Numbered from the stretch's first letter, positions 18,576 to 26,906 are shown. The stretch: 42,762 bases of DNA from Desulfobacterales bacterium (GCA_023129535.1 JAGMBW010000055.1:1-42762); one strand, 5' to 3'. Numbers and translations are program-made. Notes: generated from the letters alone by a model not told the origin.

Positions 18576-20378
18576 ATGAGAATACTTCAGAGGTTAAGTT
18601 TTAAGAATAAGGTATTATTTAGCGCCCTATTAATCGTGCTTCTTTTGGGTATAGCCGTGGCTATTGTTACCCGGTGTGTACTATTGCCCAGTTTAACGTC
18701 AGAGCTTGAGACAAGAGGAGTTGCTATCGCCCGAAGCATAGCTGGCCTGAGCAGGGGCTATATCCTGACAGAAGACAGACCCATGCTGATCAGCTTGATC
18801 TTTGATGAAAAGCAACTTGAAGAGAGAAGGCGCTTTGTATCATACATACTGGTCCTTGACAGAAATCAAGAGGTGTTGGCTCACACCTTCATTGGTGAAC
18901 TTCCCTCATCTATTGCAGAAGCTAACAAGGTTTTGCCGGATCAAATACGAAGTATCAAGCCCTTTAAGATCCCTGAAGGGCACGTTTACGATATCGCTGT
19001 GCCTGTTAAGGAAGGTATATATCAGATTGGAACGATTCGTGTTGGTTTGAACAAAGCGGTTATAGACCAGCTTATAGGCAAACTGGCCATCATCCTCTTA
19101 GGGGCAATATCGCTTATTATTATTATAGGGTTTTTTATAAGCCAATGGCTATCCAAATATATTACGCGACCCCTTACACAGCTTACGCGGTCTGCGCATG
19201 AGATCAGCCATGGAAACCTGGATGTGAGCCTTGATATTGGCGGGAAAGGCAATGGCGGTGATGAGATAGTACAGCTTGCAAATGCCTTCTCCCAGATGAC
19301 TAAGGATTTGAAGGTCTCCAGGGATGAATTAAAAAAAATCTATGATTTCCAAACAAATCTCATTGAGAGCTCCATTGATGGAATTGTTGCCACCGACGAC
19401 AAGGGAAACATAGTAATCTTCAATGAGGGTGCGGAAAAAGTCTTTGGATATGTGAGCGGGGAAGTTATTGGGAAGATGGACGTGGCCGATCTCTATCCGC
19501 CCGGTCAGGCCGAAAAAGTCAGGGAAGCCCTGTATGCCGATGGATATGGAGGAGCCGGTAAGCTGGCAAACTATGAGACCTCTATTTTGAACAAAGCCCG
19601 CGATGAAGTGCCTGTATGGCTGTCGGCAAGCATGATATACGAAGACGGGAATGTGTTGGGCACTGTGGTCTTCTTGAAGAATCTAACCGAAAGGAAAAGA
19701 CTTGAAAGAAGGGTTTTGCAATCCGAGAGATTGGCAACCATTGGTCAAGCAGTCGCTTACGTCTCTCACGAAATCAAGAATCCGTTGATGATTATCGGTG
19801 GTTTTGCCCATCAAGTTCTTCGCGACACAAGCCAGGATCGCAAAAACAAAGAAAAGCTGGAAATCATCACAAATGAGGTCAAAAGATTGGAGGGATTCCT
19901 TTCTGATGTTAGCGGGTTTACTAAGGTATCCAGGCCAGAAAAGACCATGGCGACCATCAACGCTGTCACACTGGAAGTCTCAGCCCTTTTTCAGCAGGAG
20001 TTTGAGGCCCATCACGTTGTATATGACCAATCGACGGACCCACAGATTCCCGAGACCTCGTTTGATCCAAAACAGATTAAACAGGTACTCATAAATGTTG
20101 TCAAGAATGCGATTGAGGCCATGCCTGAAGGGGGGAAGCTATCTATTGAAACACATCTGAAGGACAATTACATTGAAATCCGCGTCAGTGACACAGGGAA
20201 AGGAATTGCCCCTCAGGACTTAAGGGATGTTTTTCGCCCTTTTGTTACCACGAAACCGAGGGGCACAGGACTTGGGCTGGCCATTTCTCGTGAGATTGTA
20301 CAGGTTCATGAAGGCGACCTACGCATTGAAAGTAAACTGGGACGAGGAACCGTTTGCACCATCATTCTTCCTATTTAA
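18576..20378 (+). CDS. Membrane sensor histidine kinase (HAMP-PAS-HisKA-HATPase)
   Basis: A 600-residue sensor kinase. TM1 is about residues 12-35, a periplasmic sensor of ~130 residues follows, TM2 is about 165-187, then HAMP (YITRPLTQLTRSAHEI), a PAS domain from about 255 (LIESSIDGIVATDDKGNIV), the H box YVSHEIKNPL with phospho-acceptor His398, and the ATPase boxes NVVKNAIEAMPEGG, DTGKGI, RPFVTTKPRGTGLGL. It starts 11 bp after the tandem-binding-domain lipoprotein, suggesting that the lipoprotein presents its ligand to the periplasmic part. No response regulator is adjacent; the partner may be encoded elsewhere. Confidence 0.93.
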   Translation: MRILQRLSFKNKVLFSALLIVLLLGIAVAIVTRCVLLPSLTSELETRGVAIARSIAGLSRGYILTEDRPMLISLIFDEKQLEERRRFVSYILVLDRNQEVLAHTFIGELPSSIAEANKVLPDQIRSIKPFKIPEGHVYDIAVPVKEGIYQIGTIRVGLNKAVIDQLIGKLAIILLGAISLIIIIGFFISQWLSKYITRPLTQLTRSAHEISHGNLDVSLDIGGKGNGGDEIVQLANAFSQMTKDLKVSRDELKKIYDFQTNLIESSIDGIVATDDKGNIVIFNEGAEKVFGYVSGEVIGKMDVADLYPPGQAEKVREALYADGYGGAGKLANYETSILNKARDEVPVWLSASMIYEDGNVLGTVVFLKNLTERKRLERRVLQSERLATIGQAVAYVSHEIKNPLMIIGGFAHQVLRDTSQDRKNKEKLEIITNEVKRLEGFLSDVSGFTKVSRPEKTMATINAVTLEVSALFQQEFEAHHVVYDQSTDPQIPETSFDPKQIKQVLINVVKNAIEAMPEGGKLSIETHLKDNYIEIRVSDTGKGIAPQDLRDVFRPFVTTKPRGTGLGLAISREIVQVHEGDLRIESKLGRGTVCTIILPI

Positions 20379-20391
20379 AACCTGGGTTGAG

Positions 20392-20537
20392 CGGTTCAAC
20401 GTTCACGGTTCCCGGTTGAAAAGCCCTGTCAGAGATCAGAGGTCAGAGATCAGAGATCAGAGCCATGACTTCTGATAAGGGATGTCAATAGATTATAACC
20501 TTTGAACCGTGAACCGTGAACCATAAACCGTAAACGG
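20392..20537. repeat. Inverted 7-bp-unit array (CGGTTCA / TGAACCG) around TCAGAGA repeats
   Basis: Left arm 20392-20419: CGGTTCA, ACGTTCA, CGGTTCC, CGGTTGA. Right arm 20503-20537: TGAACCG, TGAACCG, TGAACCA, TAAACCG, TAAACGG, the reverse complements of the left arm units. Between them is a third array, TCAGAGA/TCAGAGG, 4.9 copies at 20429-20462. Each array is in perfect 7-bp register. Confidence 0.88.
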
Positions 20538-20547
20538 ACACGAACTC

Positions 20548-21066
20548 ATGGTGGGAAAAAAGGTGAAACATAGGTCTACCAGGATGCGCTTTTTAGTGCA
20601 GGAGCACCACGCGCGACAGCTCCACTACGATTTCCGTCTGGAGATGTCCGGCGTATTAAAGTCCTGGGCCTTACCCAAAGGGCCGTCCCTAAACCCGGCT
20701 GATAAGAGGCTGGCGGTTATGGTAGATGACCATCCCCTTGAATATTTCGGGTTTGAGGGGATCATCCCTGCCGGCCATTACGGAGCCGGTGCGGTGGTGG
20801 TGTGGGATCAGGGTGAATACAGCCTCCTTGAAGGAGCGGATCCTGCGAAGGCCCTTGAAAGTGGAAAGATGGTTATTGAACTTCACGGCATGATACTCAA
20901 GGGAGGGTTCACCCTGGTAAAGATGAAAGGGCGGGGCGAAAATAATTGGCTCCTGATCAAGAAGAAAGACGCTTACAGCCAGGCCAAATGGATTCTTCCA
21001 CGGGCACTTACAAAGGAAAAGGAGGCCGGTCTGCAGGAACGGGTGCCGCCATGCAAGGTGGATTGA
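20548..21066 (+). CDS. Stand-alone LigD-type DNA 3'-phosphoesterase
   Basis: A 172-residue protein consisting only of the 3'-phosphoesterase (PE) domain of bacterial LigD. The family signature HHARQLHYDFRLEMSGVLKSWALPKGPS (His, Asp and Arg of the active site) is near residues 18-45, followed by KRLAVMVDDHPLEYFGFEGIIP, GHYGAGAVVVWDQGEY and a late NNWLLIKKKD. The domain trims 3'-phosphates and ribonucleotides at broken ends. Ligase and polymerase domains are absent and no Ku gene is in the window, so it may act alone or with distant partners. The start ATG has no clear ribosome binding site and follows a heptamer array. Confidence 0.9.
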   Translation: MVGKKVKHRSTRMRFLVQEHHARQLHYDFRLEMSGVLKSWALPKGPSLNPADKRLAVMVDDHPLEYFGFEGIIPAGHYGAGAVVVWDQGEYSLLEGADPAKALESGKMVIELHGMILKGGFTLVKMKGRGENNWLLIKKKDAYSQAKWILPRALTKEKEAGLQERVPPCKVD

Positions 21067-21109
21067 TTGAGCGGATTGATGATTGATGATTGTCGATTGT
21101 CGATTGAAA
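21061..21109. repeat. Direct 7-bp-unit array (ATTGATG/ATTGTCG/ATTGAAA)
   Basis: Seven units in register: GATTGAT, TGAGCGG, ATTGATG, ATTGATG, ATTGTCG, ATTGTCG, ATTGAAA. The array overlaps the stop codon of the phosphoesterase gene. The same unit order occurs at 13957-13988. There is no clear inverted arm. Confidence 0.8.
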
Positions 21110-21120
21110 ACAATTAACAA

Positions 21121-21260
21121 CCTAAATTGAGCGATTCTTGTAGCCGCAACCTTTAGGTTGCGTTGGTTGGGGCAACTTCACATTCACCCAACTGGTTTTG
21201 ATAAACGCAGGCTAAAGCCTGCGGCTACAACAAATCCCATAAGAAATCGCTCAATTTAGG
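21121..21260. repeat. REP/MITE-like element, intact copy (140 bp)
   Basis: Terminal inverted repeats CCTAAATTGAGCGATT at 21121-21136 and 21245-21260. Inside lie two palindromic halves: GTAGCCGCAACCTTTAGG with TTGCG on the left, and CGCAGGCTAAAGCCTGCGGC with TAC on the right. An interrupted copy is at 30601-30991. It resembles repeats mobilised by RAYT (REP-associated tyrosine transposase) proteins, but no such gene is in the window. Confidence 0.82.
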
Positions 21261-21291
21261 AACAATATATCTCAACTTTCAGTCATTCTGG

Positions 21292-21455
21292 TTCCGATGC
21301 TCTGCGTCGGAACCCAATCCACTAGACGCTCTGCGTTTGTCATAGCAATAATTCGCCTCCGGTGGACTTGCCATGAGTTCATATTGCCATCGTATAACGG
21401 CGCAGAGCGCGCAGCGGTATGCGTTCCCACGCAGAGCATGGGAACGAGAAACTTC
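21292..21455. repeat. Palindromic repeats (GTTCC...GCTCTGCGT...GGAAC family)
   Basis: GTTCCGATGCTCTGCGTCGG with AAC, and GCGTTCCCACGCAGAGCATG with GGAACGAG, face each other around ~100 bp. A related unit is at 31644-31701. No gene is supported between 21261 and 21535. Confidence 0.65.
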
Positions 21456-21535
21456 GTGTCGGATTTATTTTTTGAAATTCTTTGTCTGAAAAACTATAGT
21501 ATCTGATTGCAAAGCCGAGCTAACTGGAAGAATTT

Positions 21536-22276
21536 GTGAACATGGCAAGACAAATAGCAAATATCTTGTTTGTGTGCACGGGCAACATTTGTCGCAGTTC
21601 TTTTGCTGAAGGGCTTTTCACACAGGTTGTGGGCCGAAAAGGGCTCAAAGGCGTTACAGCAGATTCTGCGGGGCTGCTTGCACTTCCCGGCAATTCAGCC
21701 ACTTACTTAGCGCAACGGGTTGCTACTGAACACGGCGTGGATTTAGCTGAGCACGAAGCAAAATCTGTGTCTAAAGACCTTGTGGCCTGGTCCGATCTAA
21801 TCCTGGTCATGGAGAAATCCCACCAGGATGCGCTCCTGCCCGTGTTTCCAGAAGCAGCAGGCAAGATTCTGTTGATCAGGCATTTTGCCCGTTTTGGTTC
21901 AAGGAGGCGAGGTATTGCTGACCCGTACGGGCTTGACTACGACGCATACCGGTTTTGCTTTCTTGATATTGAGGACGCCATTTCAGGTCTCATAGAGTTC
22001 CTGGGTAGTTCCTCAATCACCTTTGAGGCGATACGTGTGAGCTCTTACGCTGGGTACAAATCGAATGAATCTCCCCGCTCATTTGTGTGGGGGGAGCGGG
22101 TCTTCAACATCACCAGGATTGTTGACCACTGGTATGATGGCAGCGTAGATGCCCGATCCGAGATAGCAAACTATTTCAAGGTACAGGCTGATGACGGCGG
22201 CACATATATTATTCGCTACAACCGGCTTTTTGACAGTTGGGCCGTGCTTATCCCTGAAAGCCGTGAATTTCAGTGA
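21536..22276 (+). CDS. Low-molecular-weight protein tyrosine phosphatase fused to an ~85-residue extra domain
   Basis: Residues 1-155 are a low-molecular-weight phosphatase: P-loop VCTGNICRSS with Cys14 and Arg20, and the general acid in IADPYGLDYD near residue 128. Such enzymes dephosphorylate protein tyrosine or arginine. Residues ~160-246 form a second domain (IRVSSYAGYKSNESPRSF, then VDHWYDG, YFKVQADDG, YIIRYN, SWAVL) that resembles small stand-alone proteins of this lineage and DUF6504-like domains; its role is unknown to me. The frame is continuous. Starts GTG 21536 and ATG 21542 are both possible after GGAAG. Confidence 0.82.
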   Translation: MNMARQIANILFVCTGNICRSSFAEGLFTQVVGRKGLKGVTADSAGLLALPGNSATYLAQRVATEHGVDLAEHEAKSVSKDLVAWSDLILVMEKSHQDALLPVFPEAAGKILLIRHFARFGSRRRGIADPYGLDYDAYRFCFLDIEDAISGLIEFLGSSSITFEAIRVSSYAGYKSNESPRSFVWGERVFNITRIVDHWYDGSVDARSEIANYFKVQADDGGTYIIRYNRLFDSWAVLIPESREFQ

Positions 22277-22348
22277 TAACAAACAAAGATTGTTTCGTCG
22301 TCCCGCGAAGCGCGTGACTCCTCGCAATGACACAAAAAAACGACAACG

Positions 22349-22412
22349 AAAACCCTTAATTTCGAGCCGTCATTGCGAGGAGTGAGGAACGAACGACGAA
22401 GCAATCCCTTTA
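22349..22412. repeat. 64-bp inverted repeat, left copy
   Basis: This 64-bp segment is present as an exact reverse complement at 24706-24769. It carries the GTCATTGCGAG palindromic core and begins AAAACCCTTAATTTCGAGCC. The pair encloses the ACT-domain gene and the two-domain kinase gene. Confidence 0.93.
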
Positions 22413-22420
22413 CAAGCCAT

Positions 22421-22819
22421 TTACTTGTTGATGACTTTCAAGGCCTTCGTATCTTTGTCTGTCTTGAATATGCAGAAGGTCGAACGCTTAGACCCCGCGG
22501 TTCCGTAAACGTACTGTATGTCTATTCCTGCTTCGGCGAGGATGGTAGATACTTTTTCCAGCTCACCCACCTTGTTAGGCATCTCCACCGCGACGACGGG
22601 CTCGTACTCGGCCGCCATATCCATTTTCTTGAGGATGCGTTTGGCCTTGGCATTGTTATCTGTTATCATCATAAAATACGCTCTGTCGTTCATCTGGTAA
22701 GCGCAAAGGCCGGTAATGTTGACGTCGGCAGCGGCCAGACCAGCACTGATCTCGGCAAGCAGCCCCACCTCATTTCCCATCTCCAATGTCAGTTGCTTGG
22801 ATTTAGTTGCTTTAGCCAT
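22421..22819 (-). CDS. ACT-domain protein (two ACT repeats)
   Basis: A 132-residue protein made of two ACT-type modules: KQLTLEMGNEVGLLAEISAG with LAAADVNITGLCAY, and EPVVAVEMPNKVGELEKVST with LAEAGIDIQYVYG. The Gly-x-Leu turn after the first strand is the amino-acid binding spot in ACT regulators. Stand-alone ACT pairs usually sense an amino acid; the target is unknown. ATG 22819 is chosen over upstream in-frame codons because AAGGAGG precedes it. The start of the longer frame would add 28 unlikely residues. Confidence 0.85.
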   Translation of the reverse strand: MAKATKSKQLTLEMGNEVGLLAEISAGLAAADVNITGLCAYQMNDRAYFMMITDNNAKAKRILKKMDMAAEYEPVVAVEMPNKVGELEKVSTILAEAGIDIQYVYGTAGSKRSTFCIFKTDKDTKALKVINK

Positions 22820-22934
22820 GCTGTTTTCCTCCTTTACAAAAATTTTCCTATTCAGGATTTTTTTGTTTATGACAATAAAACAGCATAAGTCAAGAAAAAA
22901 CACGTAGAAAATAAGAATAACTCGAAAAAAAGGT

Positions 22935-24569
22935 TCACTTATTTCCTAACCTTTTCATCGCCTTTGCGGTTTGCACGGATTCGAGAACATAATCCTGGGA
23001 AAGGATATACTCCATACTCTCTTCCAGGGGCCTTTCGGTCTCCACGCTGATGTGCATGTCATCACGCACCTCATTCAGGGACTCAAAGCGCGCCTTCATT
23101 TGTTCAAAGTGGCAAAGACGTGCATCAGAAACTGAAGATACGGCCTCGCGTTTCAGCAGACGTTCTTTAAGTATGGCTTCGGGGCATATGCACTCTACAA
23201 ACATCAGGTTTGTGTTCATATCCTTTGCCAGACGAAGGACCTCACCACGCTGATGGCGCGTGCTGTAAGTTGCATCCAGAATGACGCAATAACCGTTTTC
23301 AATCTCTTCCTGGGCCAGCAGGAGTAGTTTCCCATAAGTGAGCGAACTGGCCCCCTTTGAATAGATGCCCTGTTCAAACGAAACATCCGTATGCTCGTCA
23401 GGTTGCAGGGCAAACAATTCTTTTCGGATTACATCCGAGCGGAATACTTTCACACCGAGTGTCCTGGCCAGTTCTTTCGCAATGGTACTCTTGCCGGAAG
23501 CAGGCATACCGCATACCACCCAGAGGGTGGGACGAGAGAACTGCACCGCATACCGGTGGGCAAGGTCCATATATTGGCGGGTTTCTTTCAAGAGCCTGTC
23601 CGTTTCCTGCTCGTCAAGATTGCCTTCGTGGAGACGGAAGCAATTTACCTTCACGCGCACAAAAGCTCTGTAGCACTTGTAGAAATCGAGTAGGAGATAC
23701 ACGTCGTGGTCTTTTGTATACCGAACGTAAGCCTTGAGCAGAGCGTGAGCGATTTGTGGATAGCCCCCGTAATCGAGATCCATCGCCAGGAAGGCTAGAT
23801 CAGACGTGATATCTCCGTATCTGAAACGCTCATTGAATTCGATGCAATCAATGATTTGAATCCCATCAGTAAAATAAATATGTCCGGTCCTCAGGTCCCC
23901 GTGGCAATCGCGAATCTTTTCATTTTTAATGCGATGCTCAAAGAGTTCTTGGCGTTTGCGCAAGAAAGATCGAGTAGCGGCCCGAACGATTTGATACATT
24001 CGTTCGTCAATTAGCGTTTTCACAAACATTTCCGTTTGTCTGAAGTTCTCCTCGCAATTGGCCGAGACTATTTCCGATGACCCAAAGGTATTGATGTGCC
24101 CGCCACTGTGAGCCTGGCCATAAAACCTTGAAAGCATGCACGCCAGCTCGTCAAGAGCCTTTTCTTCAATCTTTCCTTTTCTTAACAAATGAACCATGGA
24201 ACAGGCATCGAGGAGTTGGCGCATCTTGACGGCATATTCAACAGGGTCACCTGGCCCGGACAGGTGGTACCGGCCGTCTTTAAAGGTAATAGGAACGACG
24301 TCAAGGTAAACGTTGCGAGTTAAGCGACGATTAAGGATCACTTCCTGGTGGCAAAAATATTGCCGCTTTTCCAGTGTGGTGAAGTCCAAAAACTCCAGAT
24401 TGACCGGTTTTTTGATTTTATAGACGTAGGTGCCTGTCAAAAAGACCTTGGAGATATGGGTCTCACATTGTTCAATGGTGGTCACGGGGTGAGGATAAAA
24501 GTCGGGCCTTTCCATGGCTTGAAAGACTTCTGCTTGCCGGTGCATTTCCATAACTGCTCCATTTTCCAT
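22935..24569 (-). CDS. Bifunctional APH-like phosphotransferase / P-loop kinase
   Basis: A 544-residue fusion. Residues ~1-330 resemble the aminoglycoside-phosphotransferase-like group COG2187: THISKVFLTGTYVYKIKKPVN (ATP lysine), IRDCHGDLRTGHIYF (catalytic His-Gly-Asp) and IIDCIEFNERFRYGDITSDLA (metal Asp region). Residues ~355-520 are an AAA_33-type kinase with Walker A GMPASGKSTIAKELA, FRSDVIRKEL and VILDATYSTRHQRGEV. The fusion is widespread but its substrate is not established; the second half is similar to gluconate- or zeta-toxin-like kinases. The gene is isolated and lies between 64-bp inverted repeats. Confidence 0.85.
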   Translation of the reverse strand: MENGAVMEMHRQAEVFQAMERPDFYPHPVTTIEQCETHISKVFLTGTYVYKIKKPVNLEFLDFTTLEKRQYFCHQEVILNRRLTRNVYLDVVPITFKDGRYHLSGPGDPVEYAVKMRQLLDACSMVHLLRKGKIEEKALDELACMLSRFYGQAHSGGHINTFGSSEIVSANCEENFRQTEMFVKTLIDERMYQIVRAATRSFLRKRQELFEHRIKNEKIRDCHGDLRTGHIYFTDGIQIIDCIEFNERFRYGDITSDLAFLAMDLDYGGYPQIAHALLKAYVRYTKDHDVYLLLDFYKCYRAFVRVKVNCFRLHEGNLDEQETDRLLKETRQYMDLAHRYAVQFSRPTLWVVCGMPASGKSTIAKELARTLGVKVFRSDVIRKELFALQPDEHTDVSFEQGIYSKGASSLTYGKLLLLAQEEIENGYCVILDATYSTRHQRGEVLRLAKDMNTNLMFVECICPEAILKERLLKREAVSSVSDARLCHFEQMKARFESLNEVRDDMHISVETERPLEESMEYILSQDYVLESVQTAKAMKRLGNK

Positions 24570-24654
24570 CGCGACACATATATCTCAATTAGAAATTATG
24601 TCAATTTTTGTTTTTCGGGGATAAGTAGTGCTTGAGCGAAAAGTTCCTGAATCA

Positions 24655-24769
24655 TACCTTTCCTGTCATTGCGAGGGAGGTACGACCGAAGCAATCTCCT
24701 GAAAATAAAGGGATTGCTTCGTCGTTCGTTCCTCACTCCTCGCAATGACGGCTCGAAATTAAGGGTTTT
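24655..24769. repeat. 64-bp inverted repeat, right copy, with an adjacent related unit
   Basis: Positions 24706-24769 are the exact reverse complement of 22349-22412. Positions 24662-24700 hold another diverged GTCATTGCGAG...GAAGCAATCTC unit. The remainder of the gap to 24956 shows no supported gene. Confidence 0.9.
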
Positions 24770-24956
24770 AGTTGGGGCACTAAGTAGTGGAAGCGGAAGA
24801 CTTGCGGCAGGAAGTTGTGCCTCAAAACGCTTTTTCTTGGTTTTGGGGCACACATCCCTGCAGCGCCTCAGAAAGAAAGGAGAAGGGAAATCAGAGGAAG
24901 GTAGCTACGACCTGCGAAGGAACAAAAAAACATATCACGTTGCCCGGGTATGCGGT

Positions 24957-25463
24957 TTACCCTGCCGTAATAACTTTTTTCATCTCGTCAAAGACCTCCA
25001 TGAGCCTGAGCATACCCACGAGCTTGTCTCCCCTCATCACCGGTAGCCGCCCTAAATTATGCGTCACCATGACGTGAACCGCCTCGGCCAGAGAGACATT
25101 TTCATCTATGGTAACCTTTATGGGAGACATGATCTCTTTGACCTTTTTTTCTGCTTCTGTCTTACATCTGCCCGAAAACTCGCCCTCGTAATAAAAGACA
25201 GGATAGTCTTTAAATGTTTCTCGGGTAAACCAGGAATAACCCCACAGTCCTCTACCATATTTGGGCTCCAATCCTATCAAGACATCTCTATAGCTGAGTT
25301 GTCCCACTGGCTCATTCTTTTCATCTACAACCAAAACAGCCTTATGCACTGCTTCGGCCAGGAGTCCAAATGCATCCTTGATAGACCCCTCTGTGGAGAT
25401 AGTCCCATAGTCTTCAATGGGAATCATCAGCTCCTTGACTTTTCGTTCTCCTTGGTTTGCCAT
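24957..25463 (-). CDS. CBS-domain pair protein
   Basis: A 168-residue protein with two CBS modules: VKELMIPIEDYGTISTEGSI through QLSYRDVLIGL, and VKEIMSPIKVTIDENVSLAE through MLRLMEVFDEM. They are separated by an unusual ~40-residue insert containing YGRGLWGYSWFTRETFKDYP. CBS pairs bind adenosyl ligands and report energy state. The start ATG has GGAGG nine bases upstream. It follows a receiver-only regulator by 31 bp and is probably the last gene of the DASS1 cluster. Confidence 0.9.
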   Translation of the reverse strand: MANQGERKVKELMIPIEDYGTISTEGSIKDAFGLLAEAVHKAVLVVDEKNEPVGQLSYRDVLIGLEPKYGRGLWGYSWFTRETFKDYPVFYYEGEFSGRCKTEAEKKVKEIMSPIKVTIDENVSLAEAVHVMVTHNLGRLPVMRGDKLVGMLRLMEVFDEMKKVITAG

Positions 25464-25493
25464 GATAACCTCCGTTTTCTTGTTTTGATTTGT

Positions 25494-25952
25494 CTACGTT
25501 TCCTCTTTGATGTGTTCAAAGACCCGCCCAGGATGAACTTTTAACTCGGCTACCCTGGCCGCCTGGATCTTTTCTTCGTGGGCCTTTTTTTTCTCATAGG
25601 CCTGTGTCATTTTTTTCATCAAGTCATCGAGCTCTGCGGGCTTCATAATGTAATCAAACGCCCCTAATTTCATCCCCTCAATACCCGATTCCACAGTTGC
25701 ATGCCCGGTGAGCATAATGACCTCCATCAGAGGCTTCTTTCTCTTCATTTCTCGTAGCGTCTCCACCCCGTCCATGCCCGGCATCTTGACATCCAGGATA
25801 ACCACGTCAAAGAGTTTTTTGTCCAGGAGTTCCAGGGCCTTTTCCCCACTTTCAACTCCGGTCACATCAAGCTCTCGCTTCTGCAATCGATTAACAAAGG
25901 TTTCACGAAAATCATTCTCATCATCAACGACCAATACCCTAAAGTTTTCCAT
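25494..25952 (-). CDS. Receiver-only response regulator
   Basis: A 152-residue CheY-like regulator with a full receiver: acidic pair D10/D11, phospho-acceptor Asp54 (VILDVKMPGMDG), Thr in MLTGHA, and Lys in IMKPAELDD. The last ~30 residues (AYEKKKAHEEKIQAARVAEL) are a charged helix without a DNA-binding domain. It is a close paralogue of the regulator at 41563-42024. RBS AAAGGAGG is clear. It lies between the membrane protein and the CBS protein, all on one strand. Confidence 0.93.
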   Translation of the reverse strand: MENFRVLVVDDENDFRETFVNRLQKRELDVTGVESGEKALELLDKKLFDVVILDVKMPGMDGVETLREMKRKKPLMEVIMLTGHATVESGIEGMKLGAFDYIMKPAELDDLMKKMTQAYEKKKAHEEKIQAARVAELKVHPGRVFEHIKEET

Positions 25953-25976
25953 TGCCTTTTCCTCCTTTGATCTTCT

Positions 25977-26888
25977 TCAAACACACACCAAGTATACGAT
26001 GACCCCTAAGGGGATGGTTGCAAATCTTGTCTTCTTTTTATTTCTTTGAAGAAATTCTATTCTTATATAACGCCTTTTTCTGGGATTAGCAACATAATCA
26101 AGCGCCAGATTTAAAAGAAATATGATTAAAACTGTGTGTACCAGCGACCTTCCCAGATTAGAAGGCGTGATCCCAAGCAGTTCATACGAGGCGACTTTCT
26201 TTATGCAGGCGTCAACGTATGAATCTCTTGCTTCAAAGCCTTTTTGAAATGTCAAAGAATCGACCACGTTTTGAAACAGGCTGTGGTATGGGTCCGCGAC
26301 ATCAATAGCATAAAGAAGAAGATCAATGTATACCAAATGGGTTCGGCCTAAAAGTACCCTGTGGAATTCTCTTGCGTTATCTTCCTCCGGGAGTCTGTAG
26401 ATAGAGGTAAAACCGAAAATTCTATTCTCTTTATTTAGAACCGGATTTCCTACGATGACGTTTTTCGCCCCTTTTTTGATAAGTCCCTTTTTCATGAGAT
26501 CTCTAAATTCTTTGATCACCTTGGAATCAAAAAACTCATCTACCGTAACATAATCTGTGAAAACCTTAAAACGCTTTTTTTCATGCTTGTAAGTCTTGAT
26601 ACCCAGGATGATGAGGCTCTTATCTGTTTGGTTCAAACCATCCCAACCGATAAAGGTCGTACCATACTGTTCCAGGGCGTCTTTGCACCACTCACGATGT
26701 TTCGGATCAATGGGGCTGGTGCGGAGCCAGCTTTGTGAAATCTTTTGAACGCTGGCGGGAATGGCAACAGAAAAATGGGCTTCGTCATCTGTATATAGAC
26801 TATTTCCGGCCCCCTGAATGGTGGAGGGCTTTGAAATCAGAAAAAAGAACCCCAGGCCGATGATTATGATTAAACGCATCTTCTTCAA
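25977..26888 (-). CDS. Secreted/membrane-anchored protein of unknown function
   Basis: A 303-residue protein. It has an N-terminal signal or anchor (LIIIIGLGFFFLISKP), a ~200-residue extracytoplasmic part beginning DEAHFSVAIPASVQKI, and two C-terminal hydrophobic segments (near 247-265 and 290-303). I do not recognise a family. The overall plan (signal, a mixed domain with a beta-strand opening and a final DSLTFQ-like end, C-terminal membrane anchor) is the same as in the protein at 37120-37971, and both lie next to DASS transporters and response regulators. TTG 26888 or ATG 26879 could be the start. Confidence 0.6.
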   Translation of the reverse strand: MKKMRLIIIIGLGFFFLISKPSTIQGAGNSLYTDDEAHFSVAIPASVQKISQSWLRTSPIDPKHREWCKDALEQYGTTFIGWDGLNQTDKSLIILGIKTYKHEKKRFKVFTDYVTVDEFFDSKVIKEFRDLMKKGLIKKGAKNVIVGNPVLNKENRIFGFTSIYRLPEEDNAREFHRVLLGRTHLVYIDLLLYAIDVADPYHSLFQNVVDSLTFQKGFEARDSYVDACIKKVASYELLGITPSNLGRSLVHTVLIIFLLNLALDYVANPRKRRYIRIEFLQRNKKKTRFATIPLGVIVYLVCV

Positions 26889-26906
26889 ATTATAGGGTGA
26901 TACCTA

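Noticed and set aside
22820-22903. Longer N-terminus of the ACT protein
   Set aside because: The Met at 22819 has an excellent AAGGAGG; the upstream extension is AT-rich and hydrophobic without a ribosome binding site.
21536-24769. Mobile genomic island between the inverted repeats
   Set aside because: No integrase, transposase or attachment-site duplication was seen, and the genes look similar in composition to their surroundings.
24596-24853. Minus-strand 85-residue open frame
   Set aside because: It contains the translated 64-bp inverted repeat (ERRSNPF-type text) and has no conserved features.
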